DNA of 64,000 nt from Flavobacteriaceae bacterium UBA3356 (GTDB lineage: Bacteria; Bacteroidota; Bacteroidia; Flavobacteriales; Flavobacteriaceae), in contig DEQW01000001.1 in NCBI GenBank assembly GCA_002360635.1, forward strand, positions 684,036 through 748,035, in the 5' to 3' direction. Of the stretch, positions 7,452 through 16,896 are shown in pieces; the first letter of the stretch is position 1, and every line of letters starts with the position of its first letter. A model generated the notes under the pieces. That model did not search any database. It was not told where the DNA came from and saw nothing but the letters and a program-made list of their open reading frames with translations. The translations under genes were made by a program, and so were the position numbers.

Positions 7452-7853
7452 ATGAGTACGACAGAAAGTAACAGACAAAAGAAAATTGCAGGGGTGTTAC
7501 AAAACGACCTTGCCAATGTTTTACAGGAATTGCTTCGCGAATCGGGGCAGTTAAGCACGATTTTGACCGTATCTAAAGTTTCGGTAACGGTCGATCTTTC
7601 CATTGCAAAAGTATATGTGAGTGTTTTTCCTTCGGATAAAGCAGAAGCTATTATTAAAGAATTAAAGCAACTTACCCCAAAAATTAAGCATCAAGTTGCA
7701 CAACTTACCAAGCACCAGCTTCGGAAGATGCCCGACCTTTCTTTTTATAATGACGATTCTATGGAATACATTCAAAACATAGAAAAAGCGGTAAAACACA
7801 AAGAAAACCCGATAGAAAACCCGGATTTGCTCCCAAGAAGAAAAAAATCGTAA
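7452..7853 (+). CDS. rbfA: 30S ribosome-binding factor A
   Basis: Single KH-domain protein that helps mature the 16S rRNA 5' end and is needed for cold adaptation in E. coli. The ATG at 7452 (MSTTESNRQKKIAGVLQNDL) is chosen over an in-frame upstream one because the longer form would put the promoter inside the gene. The 133 residues show the KH-like core VSKVSVTVDLSIAKVYVSVF and HQVAQLTKHQLRKMPDLSFYNDDSMEY, the family hallmark. The permease gene follows 2 bp after the stop, so the two are probably cotranscribed. Confidence 0.93.
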   Translation: MSTTESNRQKKIAGVLQNDLANVLQELLRESGQLSTILTVSKVSVTVDLSIAKVYVSVFPSDKAEAIIKELKQLTPKIKHQVAQLTKHQLRKMPDLSFYNDDSMEYIQNIEKAVKHKENPIENPDLLPRRKKS

Positions 7854-7855
7854 TC

Positions 7856-9061
7856 TTGAAATTCCCGCTCTACATCGCCAAGCGGTATTTATTTTCAAAA
7901 AGCAGTAATAACGCCATCAATATCATTACCGGAATTGCAGCTGTTGGTGTGGTAGTGGGTGCTATGTCCTTGTTTATTGTACTTTCCGGTTTTTCTGGAT
8001 TGAAAGATTTCAGTCTTCAGTTTACTAATGTTTTTGATAGTGATTTAAAAGTATTTCCTGAAAGAGGAAAAACAATTAATTTTTCAGAAGCTTCCGAAGA
8101 AAAACTAAGAAACATTTCAGGCATTGAAAGCTTTTCAAAAGTGATTGAAGAACGGGTTTTTCTTCAATATAAAGGTAGAAACGATATTGCCTACATTAAA
8201 GGTGTAGATGAAAACTACAATGCTGTAAACCCAACCGATAGTATTATATTTTTAAGCAAATGGTTTACAGCCGGACAACAAGAAGTGGTTATAGGCTTTA
8301 ACATTGCCCATAAACTTTCCTTGGGTGTGAATGATTATACCGATTTGCTGGATATTTACGTACCGCGCCCTGGAACTGGTCAAATTTTAGCGACCGATGT
8401 TGCAAATGCTTTTACCAAACGCAACGCCGTGGTGTCTGGCATTTATGATGTAAATGAAGACCTGAACAGTAAATATGTTTTCAGCGACATTGTTTTTGCC
8501 CGGGACTTGCTGAAATTGGACAGCACCACTGTTTCGTCCATTGAACTGAAATTAAAACCCGGTGTTTCAGAAGAAGATATCAGAAAAGAAATTCAGCCTA
8601 TTTTTTCAGAAGAAGTGCTTATCAAAAACCGAATTCAGCAAAACGATGCATTGTATAAAATGTTGAATACCGAAAACATTGCCGTGTACCTTATCTTTAC
8701 ATTGGTACTGATAATCGCTCTTTTTAATGTAGTTGGATCTATCATTATGATGATTCTCGATAAACGAAAGGACATTAAAACGCTTTATAATTTAGGAACT
8801 ACGGTTAAAGATATCCGCAAGATTTTCTTTTTGCAGGGAACGCTCATGACCACTTTTGGTGGTCTATTGGGTATTGGTCTAGGGATATTGTTAGTTTGGG
8901 CACAATTACAATTTGAGTTTGTGAACATTACTCAAACATTGGCATATCCAGTTAAGTTTAAAATTATTAACGTGGTAATTGTTTTTGTAACGATTACCGT
9001 TTTAGGTATTATTGCTTCAAAAATCGCTTCGAGTAGGGTACGTAAAAAACTGTTGGCTTAA
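7856..9061 (+). CDS. ABC transporter permease, FtsX/LolCE type
   Basis: Inner-membrane permease with the FtsX-like layout: a membrane helix near residues 20-47 (NAINIITGIAAVGVVVGAMSLFIVLSGF), a large periplasmic domain to about residue 270, and three further helices. This is the architecture of LolC/LolE lipoprotein release and MacB-type permeases; no ATPase gene is adjacent. The start is TTG, two bases after the rbfA stop; no ATG lies before the first helix, so the TTG is well supported. The stop overlaps the convergent dusB stop by 4 bp. Confidence 0.85.
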   Translation: MKFPLYIAKRYLFSKSSNNAINIITGIAAVGVVVGAMSLFIVLSGFSGLKDFSLQFTNVFDSDLKVFPERGKTINFSEASEEKLRNISGIESFSKVIEERVFLQYKGRNDIAYIKGVDENYNAVNPTDSIIFLSKWFTAGQQEVVIGFNIAHKLSLGVNDYTDLLDIYVPRPGTGQILATDVANAFTKRNAVVSGIYDVNEDLNSKYVFSDIVFARDLLKLDSTTVSSIELKLKPGVSEEDIRKEIQPIFSEEVLIKNRIQQNDALYKMLNTENIAVYLIFTLVLIIALFNVVGSIIMMILDKRKDIKTLYNLGTTVKDIRKIFFLQGTLMTTFGGLLGIGLGILLVWAQLQFEFVNITQTLAYPVKFKIINVVIVFVTITVLGIIASKIASSRVRKKLLA

Positions 9062-10050
9062 ACAAACTGGTGATCACCAAATTTTTGCAACACCTCATCA
9101 AAGGCAGCAAAAACATCAGCGCTATCGTCGCTAGTTACCATTTTCATTCGGTAGGGCTTAAAGTCTGGAATTCCTTTAAAGTAATTGGTATAATGACGGC
9201 GCGTTTCAAAAACACCCAACTTTTCACCTTTCCAATCAATGGCCATTTGCAAGTGGCGACGGGCAGCTTCCACACGTTCTTCCATCGTTGGCGGTAATGC
9301 ATGTTCGCCGGTTTTAAAATAGTGCTTAACTTCTTTAAAAAACCAAGGATAACCAATGCTCGCACGACCAATCATCGCACCATCAAGGCCGTATTTATCT
9401 CGCATTTCCATGGCTCTTTCTGGAGTATCTACATCACCGTTTCCAAAAACGGGAATGTGCATCCTTGGGTTATTTTTCACCTCAGCAATAGGTTTCCAAT
9501 CAGCATTACCTTTGTACATCTGTGCACGGGTGCGACCATGAATGGAAATAGCTTGACACCCTACATCTTGTAGGCGTTCGGCTACTTCTTTTATCATAAT
9601 GGTATTTTCGTCCCAACCCAAGCGGGTTTTTACAGTAACGGGTAATTTGGTATGTTTTACCATGGCTTCGGTCAATGAAACCATTAAATCAATATCCTTT
9701 AAAATGCCGGCCCCGGCGCCTTTGCTAACTACTTTTTTTACCGGACAACCAAAGTTAATGTCGATAATATCTGGGCCGCTGGCTTCCACGATTTCTACAC
9801 TTTGCAACATAGAATCGAGATTGGCACCAAAAATCTGAATGCCCACGGGACGTTCTTTTTCATAAATATCTAGCTTCATCACGCTTTTGGCAGCATCACG
9901 TATCAATCCTTCCGAAGAAATAAATTCCGTATACACCACATCGGCTCCCTGCTCTTTACAAAGCGCACGAAAAGGTGGATCGCTCACATCTTCCATGGGT
10001 GCGAGCAGCAGTGGAAAATCACCAACGTCTATGTTTCCTATTTTTGCCAT
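9058..10050 (-). CDS. dusB: tRNA-dihydrouridine synthase
   Basis: FMN-dependent reduction of specific uridines in the tRNA D loop. The 330 residues form the TIM-barrel Dus domain: N-terminal LLAPMEDVSDPPFRALC, catalytic cysteine in INFGCPVKKVVSKGAGAG near residue 100, the FMN/substrate strand PVTVKTRLGWDE, IHGRTRAQMYKG, and FGNGDVDTPE followed by GAMIGRASIGYPWFF. The family is usually annotated dusB in this phylum. It is convergent with the permease gene, and its leader contains a dispersed half-repeat. Confidence 0.93.
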   Translation of the reverse strand: MAKIGNIDVGDFPLLLAPMEDVSDPPFRALCKEQGADVVYTEFISSEGLIRDAAKSVMKLDIYEKERPVGIQIFGANLDSMLQSVEIVEASGPDIIDINFGCPVKKVVSKGAGAGILKDIDLMVSLTEAMVKHTKLPVTVKTRLGWDENTIMIKEVAERLQDVGCQAISIHGRTRAQMYKGNADWKPIAEVKNNPRMHIPVFGNGDVDTPERAMEMRDKYGLDGAMIGRASIGYPWFFKEVKHYFKTGEHALPPTMEERVEAARRHLQMAIDWKGEKLGVFETRRHYTNYFKGIPDFKPYRMKMVTSDDSADVFAAFDEVLQKFGDHQFV

Positions 10051-10051
10051 A

Positions 10052-10075
10052 CTTCGGCTCCGCTCAGCATGACAA
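10052..10075. repeat. Half copy of the palindromic dispersed repeat
   Basis: On the minus strand this reads TGTCATGCTGAGCGGAGC..., closely matching the left arm TGTCAGGTTGAGCGCAGTCG of the full elements at 19.45 and 21.45 kb. Only one arm is present. It sits directly before the dusB start codon, inside its leader. Confidence 0.5.
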
Positions 10076-10111
10076 GATGCCTTCTGCGGAAATTTTAATA
10101 TTTTACAATTG

Positions 10112-10119
10112 CAAAATTA
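10112..10119 (-). promoter_or_regulatory. -7 promoter box of dusB
   Basis: TAATTTTG on the minus strand fits TAnnTTTG, 61 bp before the dusB ATG; the half-repeat lies between the two. Confidence 0.4.
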
Positions 10120-10168
10120 CGGAAAATACGCTAGGAAACAATTTTGAACTAAAGAAGTGTTTCTTTTG

Positions 10169-12583
10169 TTAATCGATGCGCTGTGTCTCGTCTGTTGTTG
10201 TAGATCGGTTATTATCGCGCAAGCGGGCATTTCCGAAGTTGTACTTAAAGCCTACTGTAAACAACCGGGTTTCAACTTGAGCGGAAAAGTAATTATCTTG
10301 GTTGTAATAGTTAGATACTTGCCTATAATTCGTTGCGGTATTGAAAACATCGTTAACACCTGCGGTAATACTTGCGCGATTATTCCAAAAGGACTTTCTA
10401 AAAGAAATATTTAAAAAGTAGCCATTTTTAAAAGATGTTGATCCCTGAATAAAGTTTGATAGATATTGAGAAGATAAATCTGCAGTCCACGACCGGTCTT
10501 TTGAAAGTGTAAAATTAGAATATACATAGCCATAAAATCCAGCTGTATGGTTTTTATAAGTCCTTGGTACACTTTCTACCGCCAAAAATTCGTTTTCCAA
10601 ATAATAGGTAGAGGTAACTACGTAAAAGTACAGCCAACTGGGTAAATTTCTTGGGGTATATTGAATATCGAAACTGTACTGGAAATCGCGCAATAAATTT
10701 GCTTCACTGTTACGCAACGTTCTGTTTTCATTGTCTTGAAAGGTTAAAGCGCTCAATGAATTATCGATGGTTTCGTAATACGCTTCAAAATTCCAAACAT
10801 TATTATACGAATAATTTACTGCTATTTTATCTGAAATGGCCGGCACCAACCCCGGATTCCCTTCATTAAAATTGTTTTCATTTATAAAGTAACGAAAGGG
10901 GTTTAGGCTTTGGTAATTGGGTCGTGAAATACTTTTGGTGTAAGCAAAACCAGCACTGTGTTTTTCATTAAAATTATATTGTCCTGAAACCCTTGGGAAC
11001 AGCTTAAAGTAATCATCGGTATTGGTTTCTCCCAACGTTCTTGAGCGGCCTTCCACATCGGTATATTCGCCGCGCAGCCCTACAACAAGACTAAAGTCGC
11101 CAAACGTTTGGTCAAGGTTTATGTATTCTGCATATACTTTTTCGCGATAGTTGAAATCATCTGAAAGGGACGGATTGAAACCCATACCGCCCATATCGGT
11201 ATCGAAAAAATCGAGTTTGCTATCACTGTCAATATTACTATATTTTATTCCAGCTTCTAGGCTTCCTTTCCAAAAGGAATGGGTTATATCTGCTTGACCC
11301 GTAAAAATGTTTGTTCCTTGGTCGGCATTCGTTGAAAAACTATTTTCACGCAATAGGCTTCCTGTTGGGTCATTGTATGTCGTGCCTACATTCTGAAGCC
11401 GTTCGTTATTATAATCGGTATAATTGGCAGAAACAGTTACATTGGAGTTTTCAGCATTCAACAAAATCTTATAATCGCCTGTAATGGATAGTGTGTGCGT
11501 ATCAGAGGCTAGGTCACTCAAAGTAGTAAACGTACTATCAATTGTTCGTTGGGCATTTCGTATAACTGCAAAACCATTATTGTCAAGCGTTTCGTTAGGA
11601 TTTATGGAAAAGGTAGTTGCTAAACTAATGGTTTGTTTGTCGTCTAAGGTAAAATCGGCAATCAGATTTGCTTGGTGGGCGTTGGTACGGGTAATTTTTT
11701 GAAAGTCGGAATTCCAAATAGAATTAGTGCTTCCATCCGGATTAAAGAAACGAGTGAAATTCTCATCTTCCTTAAGGTTTTTACGCGTGTTAAAACCGTA
11801 GCTTCCGTAAAAATTAATCCAGTCGTTTTTGTAAAAATGTGAGGTTCCTAATCGGTATTTAGGGTAGGTTCCTTGATTGTAAGAGCCATTGACTGAGCCT
11901 TTATAGCCAATGGAAATCGCCCTTGAGGTATTGATATTTAGCACCGTACCCGTTGCACCATCATATTTGGCCGAAGGGCTGGTAATTACTTCAACCGATT
12001 TAATATTGGAAGCATCGGTATTTTCAAGTAGGGAAACAACCTCAGATGAGCTCAAATACACTCTTTTGTTATTAATGTATATTTCGGGACTTTGAAATTT
12101 AATCTGGATAGACTCACCAATGACAACCACGCCCGGTGTTTTTTTCAGTAAATCGAACGTACTACCTACAGAAAGCGAGGTATTTTCTACATTAAATACC
12201 AATTTTCCAGCTGTTTTTTGTATCGTCGGCTTTTTGGCCGTGATCACGGCTTCTTCTAACGTTTCAGTTGATTCTTGCAATGTTATGGTGCCGATGTTTT
12301 CTTCTGAAGTAATAGAAATTACTTTTTCAACTGTTTTAAAGCCTACAAAAGTGAACGTAAGCTTATAGGTTTTGGCTTCAAGGTCTTTCAGTAAAAAGCT
12401 TCCATCTTCGTTTGTCGTTGTCCCCTTAAAAGGGTCGGTAGCTTCTTCTTCATAAACAAGCACATTTACATATGAAATTGGGTTTTTATCGGCATCGATA
12501 ACATTACCTGTAACTGATAAATCTTGGGCAAAAATTGAAGTGACACAAAACAGGAATGCATATAGTAAGCACAGTCCTTTCAT
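10169..12583 (-). CDS. Outer-membrane beta-barrel receptor (TonB-dependent-like, OMP_b-brl_3 type)
   Basis: An 804-residue outer-membrane protein with a signal peptide (MKGLCLLYAFLFCVTSIFAQ), a carboxypeptidase-regulatory-like repeat domain at about residues 22-105 (VTGNVIDADKNPISYVNVLVY), a plug-like domain to about residue 220 (LLKKTPGVVVIGESIQ, SVEVITSPSAKYDGATGTVLNI), and a long barrel of alternating aromatic strands. This is the Bacteroidota family related to TonB-dependent receptors; no SusD partner is nearby, so a polysaccharide role is not indicated and the ligand is unknown. It is a stand-alone gene, divergent from lepA. Confidence 0.88.
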   Translation of the reverse strand: MKGLCLLYAFLFCVTSIFAQDLSVTGNVIDADKNPISYVNVLVYEEEATDPFKGTTTNEDGSFLLKDLEAKTYKLTFTFVGFKTVEKVISITSEENIGTITLQESTETLEEAVITAKKPTIQKTAGKLVFNVENTSLSVGSTFDLLKKTPGVVVIGESIQIKFQSPEIYINNKRVYLSSSEVVSLLENTDASNIKSVEVITSPSAKYDGATGTVLNINTSRAISIGYKGSVNGSYNQGTYPKYRLGTSHFYKNDWINFYGSYGFNTRKNLKEDENFTRFFNPDGSTNSIWNSDFQKITRTNAHQANLIADFTLDDKQTISLATTFSINPNETLDNNGFAVIRNAQRTIDSTFTTLSDLASDTHTLSITGDYKILLNAENSNVTVSANYTDYNNERLQNVGTTYNDPTGSLLRENSFSTNADQGTNIFTGQADITHSFWKGSLEAGIKYSNIDSDSKLDFFDTDMGGMGFNPSLSDDFNYREKVYAEYINLDQTFGDFSLVVGLRGEYTDVEGRSRTLGETNTDDYFKLFPRVSGQYNFNEKHSAGFAYTKSISRPNYQSLNPFRYFINENNFNEGNPGLVPAISDKIAVNYSYNNVWNFEAYYETIDNSLSALTFQDNENRTLRNSEANLLRDFQYSFDIQYTPRNLPSWLYFYVVTSTYYLENEFLAVESVPRTYKNHTAGFYGYVYSNFTLSKDRSWTADLSSQYLSNFIQGSTSFKNGYFLNISFRKSFWNNRASITAGVNDVFNTATNYRQVSNYYNQDNYFSAQVETRLFTVGFKYNFGNARLRDNNRSTTTDETQRID

Positions 12584-12759
12584 TAGTAGATTGTTAGGGT
12601 TGTTATTCGTTTTTTTAATTACGTCTTTAGGGGAGATGAAGCTAACTTCAATTAAAAACGCTATTACTACAAATATGTTAATAATATCATAATTCGCAAT
12701 GATTAAAGTAATTTTTTCGATGAAAACCCTGAAATGCTTTCTTTCGTTTCAATTTAAAC

Positions 12760-12767
12760 TATATTTG
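12760..12767 (+). promoter_or_regulatory. -7 promoter box of lepA
   Basis: TATATTTG fits TAnnTTTG, 31 bp before the lepA ATG at 12799. Confidence 0.5.
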
Positions 12768-12798
12768 CAGTCAACATTTGCTACGGAAGAAGAACACT

Positions 12799-14595
12799 AT
12801 GAAGAACATTCGCAATTTTTGTATTATCGCTCATATTGACCACGGTAAGAGTACCTTGGCAGACCGCTTACTTGATGCTACCGCAACGGTAACCTCTCGA
12901 GAAAAGCAAGAGCAGTTACTGGACAGTATGGACCTTGAGCGAGAGCGTGGTATTACTATTAAGAGCCATGCCATACAAATGGATTATGAATTTGAAGGCG
13001 AAAAATACACCCTGAATTTAATTGACACGCCAGGGCACGTAGATTTCTCATATGAAGTTTCCCGAAGTATCGCAGCTTGTGAAGGGGCTTTATTGGTGGT
13101 TGATGCTGCACAGAGTATACAAGCGCAGACCATTTCAAACTTATACTTAGCCCTGGAAAATGATTTGGAAATCATTCCAGTGTTGAACAAAATAGATCTT
13201 CCTTCAGCAAACCCAGAAGAAGTGACCGATGATATTGTAGACCTTTTAGGTTGTGATGCTGAAGAAATTATCCCTGCCAGTGCAAAAACTGGTTTAGGTA
13301 TTAATGAAATTTTAGAGGCAATTATCAAGCGAGTTCCTGCACCTAAAGGAAACCCTAACGAATCGCTTCAAGCGTTGATTTTTGATTCTGTTTACAATCC
13401 TTTCCGCGGGGTTGAAACCTATTTTAGGGTTTTAAATGGCGAAATAAAGAAAGACCAGAACATAAAATTTATGGCTACTGGTAAAAACTATGAAGCCAAT
13501 GAAGTGGGTACCCTTAAATTAAAGCAAATGCCCAAACAAGTGATTAAAACCGGTGACGTTGGGTACTTAATAACAGGTATAAAAGATGCCCGTGAAGTAA
13601 AAGTAGGTGATACCATTACCGATGCAAAAAGCCCAACCACTAATATGATCGAGGGCTTTGAAGACGTAAAACCTATGGTTTTTGCTGGTATTTACCCTGT
13701 TGATACCGAAGAATATGAAGAGCTTAGAAATTCTATGGAAAAACTGCAATTAAACGATGCTTCTTTGGTTTTTCAACCGGAAAGTTCGGCTGCACTTGGT
13801 TTTGGTTTCCGTTGTGGGTTTCTAGGAATGCTTCATTTAGAAATTATCCAAGAACGCTTGGAACGCGAATTTGACATGACGGTTATAACAACCGTTCCCA
13901 ATGTGTCCTACCACGCTTTTACAAATAAAGAGCCAGACGAACTGATCATGGTGAACAATCCATCAGACTTGCCTGAACCTTCCTCTTTAAATCGTGTAGA
14001 AGAGCCTTTTATAAAAGCAACTATTATCACAAAAGCAGAATTTGTTGGTCCTGTTATGTCGCTTTGTATTGAAAAGCGTGGGGAAATTGTTAACCAAACA
14101 TATTTAACAACAGAACGGGTTGAGCTTTCTTTCGATATGCCCTTGGCCGAAATAGTTTTCGATTTTTACGATCGTTTAAAGACTGTTTCTAGAGGATATG
14201 CTTCATTCGATTATGCCCCAATTGGGATGCGCGAATCGCATTTGGTTAAAGTAGACGTTTTATTAAACGGAAACACTGTAGATGCTCTTTCTGCACTTTT
14301 ACACCGTGATAATGCTTACGATATTGGAAAACGTATGTGTGAAAAGTTGAAAGAACTAATACCAAGACAACAGTTCGATATCCCTATTCAAGCAGCTATT
14401 GGCTCTAAAATTATTTCTAGGGAAACTGTAAAAGCACTTCGAAAAGATGTAACTGCAAAATGTTACGGAGGTGATATTTCCCGTAAAAGAAAGTTATTGG
14501 AAAAGCAGAAAAAAGGTAAAAAGCGTATGCGCGCCGTTGGTAATGTTGAAATACCACAGGAAGCATTTATGGCGGTGTTAAAGCTGAATGATTAA
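12799..14595 (+). CDS. lepA: Elongation factor 4 (LepA GTPase)
   Basis: Ribosome-associated GTPase that can back-translocate or remodel stalled ribosomes. The ATG at 12799 (MKNIRNFCIIAHIDHGKSTLA) is chosen: an upstream TTG in frame would add seven residues without family support. The 598 residues are the standard length. GTPase motifs are complete: AHIDHGKST (P loop), the RERGITIKSH switch, DTPGH, NKIDLP and SAKTG. The C-terminal LepA domain includes AIGSKIISRETVKALRKDVTAKCYGGD and the RKRKLLEKQKKGKKRM segment. It converges with a small lipoprotein gene with 8 bp between the stops. Confidence 0.97.
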   Translation: MKNIRNFCIIAHIDHGKSTLADRLLDATATVTSREKQEQLLDSMDLERERGITIKSHAIQMDYEFEGEKYTLNLIDTPGHVDFSYEVSRSIAACEGALLVVDAAQSIQAQTISNLYLALENDLEIIPVLNKIDLPSANPEEVTDDIVDLLGCDAEEIIPASAKTGLGINEILEAIIKRVPAPKGNPNESLQALIFDSVYNPFRGVETYFRVLNGEIKKDQNIKFMATGKNYEANEVGTLKLKQMPKQVIKTGDVGYLITGIKDAREVKVGDTITDAKSPTTNMIEGFEDVKPMVFAGIYPVDTEEYEELRNSMEKLQLNDASLVFQPESSAALGFGFRCGFLGMLHLEIIQERLEREFDMTVITTVPNVSYHAFTNKEPDELIMVNNPSDLPEPSSLNRVEEPFIKATIITKAEFVGPVMSLCIEKRGEIVNQTYLTTERVELSFDMPLAEIVFDFYDRLKTVSRGYASFDYAPIGMRESHLVKVDVLLNGNTVDALSALLHRDNAYDIGKRMCEKLKELIPRQQFDIPIQAAIGSKIISRETVKALRKDVTAKCYGGDISRKRKLLEKQKKGKKRMRAVGNVEIPQEAFMAVLKLND

Positions 14596-14603
14596 ACAAA
14601 CTA

Positions 14604-14840
14604 TCATCCGCCTCCACAAGTAACGCCAGCTTCTTCTAAACCAGCTATGTAAACATCATAATCAGTATCCGTATTTTCACCATTTACGGTAGCGTTGTCA
14701 TTTTGGTCGCGGCAAACTTCAAAAGCGGTGGTTTCGGGAGAATTGCAGGTTACGCAAGAAATGGAAGTATCGTCTTCGCAAGAAAAAAGAAATAAAATTG
14801 AAAATACCGCTAGTGGTTTCAGGAATATATCTTTTTTCAT
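14604..14840 (-). CDS. Small Cys-rich lipoprotein
   Basis: A 78-residue predicted lipoprotein: basic start MKKD, hydrophobic core and lipobox LFLFSC with the lipidated Cys at about 21. The mature part has four more cysteines (CVTC, EVC, VTC) and a VNGENTDTDYDVYIAGLEEAG stretch. The pattern of paired cysteines and acidic residues suggests a disulfide-bonded or metal-binding mini domain, but I do not recognise a characterised family. It is a single gene convergent with lepA. Confidence 0.65.
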   Translation of the reverse strand: MKKDIFLKPLAVFSILFLFSCEDDTSISCVTCNSPETTAFEVCRDQNDNATVNGENTDTDYDVYIAGLEEAGVTCGGG

Positions 14841-14882
14841 AACGAAGAAACTTTATTGAAAAACGGAAACATACTTGTTTTA

Positions 14883-16757
14883 TTATGAGTTTTGATCTTG
14901 TATGGTATCCTCTTCCTCTTTGGTGGCGTTTACAACATCTTCAAAATCGATTGGTTTTCCAAGATATACCAATTGACTACCTTCTGTAATTTCCATTTCT
15001 TGAGGGTTTTCAATGAGGTCTATATGGTTTTCATCGTTTTTCACAAAGAGGGCAACTGCATTTTCTTCCTCTTCAATATACCCTAGCAATTTCATAAACT
15101 TAGATTGTGTGTCTATTGGCAACTCTTGTATAGAAGGGAAGTCACGGGCCACTTCAGTAAAGCGCACATAATCATGGGTGGTTGAAAAAAGCTCTTCTGA
15201 AGAAAGGGTGTTTTTTATTTTTCTTTCTTCAGAATTCATTAATCTAAATGATCCATTTTCACCAAAAATATCCCCATATCTTGAAATAGCTTGTTTATTA
15301 ATTTCGTCATTACCTGTCATAGCAAGTAGATAGCCTACATCGTTCAATTCGATATTATCCGAAAGGTCATCCGAATAAATATTTCCATTGATGGCCTCAA
15401 GCCCTAACTCTCTAGCTTTTTCAATATTCAATCTGTTGGTGTCGACCAATACTACGTGACGATTATTTTTCTGAAGATACGTTCCAATCAGTCTAGAAAC
15501 TTTTGAAGCGCCTACAATCATAATTCCTTCCGAAGTTTTTAAGAAAACCCCAACTGCCGAAGCAAAAAACCTTGCCGAAGCTGCGTTTAACAAAACCGTC
15601 ACCAATACAACAGCAAATACCAATGGGGTAATGTATTCGGCCCCGGGAACACCTTCATTTACTAATTTAGTACCAAAAAGCGACGCAATACCAGCAGCAA
15701 CAATACCACGTGGGCCTACCCAACTAATAAAAAGTTTTTCATTTATTTTTAAGCTAGAACCTGTAGTACTCAAAAATACCGCTAGCGGCCGAAGCACAAA
15801 AATGATAATGGCTAGTAAAATGCCCGTTTTCCAGTTGTAAACCAATAATAGATCTTCTAAGCTAATATTGGCTGCCAGTAGTATAAATAGAATAGAAATT
15901 AATAATACGCTTAACGATTCTTTAAAATAAAGGAGTTCTTTAAGGCTTGGCAAGTCGCTGTTTCCTAAATACATTCCCATTACTACCACTGCCAGTAATC
16001 CCGATTCGTGCGCAAATTGGTCGCTCAAAACAAAAATCATCAGTACCATGGAAAGTGACACTACATTTAAAAGATAGTGCGGAATAAACTTTCTTTTAAT
16101 AAAAAAATACAGGGCGTAACCTGCCGAAATTCCGAAAGAAAAACCTATCAAAATAATTTTGGCAAACTCTATCAACGCCTGTTTGGTATAGCCAGCATCG
16201 CCCTCTACACTTATAAACTCAAACACTAAAACTGCAACCAAAGCACCAATAGGATCTATTAAAATTCCTTCCCATTTTAAGACGGCAGAAACATGCTTTT
16301 TAAGAGGAATATTTCTTAGAATTGGTGTAATTACCGTAGGACCTGTCACAATAATCAATGCTGAAAAAAGGAACGAAATTCGCCAATCAAGCCCGAAAAC
16401 ATAATGTGCGGCAACACCAGCGCCTATAAATGTTACAGTAGAACCGAGGCTTATTAATTTACCGATTACGCCACCTACTTTGGTTATTTCACCTCGCCTT
16501 AAGGTAAGCCCTCCTTCAAAAAGAATAATACCGATAGCTAGAGAAACAAAGTAGAAAAGATTTTCGCCAGGAAACAGTCCTTTTTCACCGTTGTAAATAG
16601 GCCGTATCCATTGTTGGCCATCTTCAGATAGTAGCGTTGAGATAGGCCCTACAAACAAGCCTATAAGAATTAATGGTAAAATAGCCGGAATCTTAAATTT
16701 CCATGCAACCCATTGTGCTAAAATTCCTAAAACGATAATTCCTGCCAATTCAACCAT
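14883..16757 (-). CDS. Cation:proton antiporter with RCK (TrkA-N) domain
   Basis: Monovalent cation/proton exchanger of the CPA1/NhaP type. The ATG at 16757 (MVELAGIIVLGILAQWVAWK) is chosen; the frame extends 31 codons upstream but those residues lack family character. The 624 residues consist of a 12-13-helix exchanger domain to about residue 385 (with SFLFSALIIVTGPTVITPIL and SWVGPRGIVAAGIASL), then a Rossmann TrkA-N domain (GIMIVGASKVSRLIGTYL) and a C-terminal regulatory part. Cytoplasmic RCK domains usually sense nucleotides or ions. It is divergent from the metallo-hydrolase gene. Confidence 0.88.
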   Translation of the reverse strand: MVELAGIIVLGILAQWVAWKFKIPAILPLILIGLFVGPISTLLSEDGQQWIRPIYNGEKGLFPGENLFYFVSLAIGIILFEGGLTLRRGEITKVGGVIGKLISLGSTVTFIGAGVAAHYVFGLDWRISFLFSALIIVTGPTVITPILRNIPLKKHVSAVLKWEGILIDPIGALVAVLVFEFISVEGDAGYTKQALIEFAKIILIGFSFGISAGYALYFFIKRKFIPHYLLNVVSLSMVLMIFVLSDQFAHESGLLAVVVMGMYLGNSDLPSLKELLYFKESLSVLLISILFILLAANISLEDLLLVYNWKTGILLAIIIFVLRPLAVFLSTTGSSLKINEKLFISWVGPRGIVAAGIASLFGTKLVNEGVPGAEYITPLVFAVVLVTVLLNAASARFFASAVGVFLKTSEGIMIVGASKVSRLIGTYLQKNNRHVVLVDTNRLNIEKARELGLEAINGNIYSDDLSDNIELNDVGYLLAMTGNDEINKQAISRYGDIFGENGSFRLMNSEERKIKNTLSSEELFSTTHDYVRFTEVARDFPSIQELPIDTQSKFMKLLGYIEEEENAVALFVKNDENHIDLIENPQEMEITEGSQLVYLGKPIDFEDVVNATKEEEDTIQDQNS

Positions 16758-16896
16758 ATAATTCCTTTTTTTGTAAAATAAGGTCTTTTGAAATTTCTCA
16801 AAAGCTAACTTTTTGTTAAAAATAATACAAATATTTCGGTCTGCACCCAAGGGACTGCTTCCCTTTTAGTATTTTGCACACTTTAAAATTCATAAT

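Noticed and set aside
15704..15717. CCACGTGG core in the antiporter gene as a further parS site
   Set aside because: Only the central 8 bp are palindromic; the outer GTT/AAC positions do not match and the site is coding.
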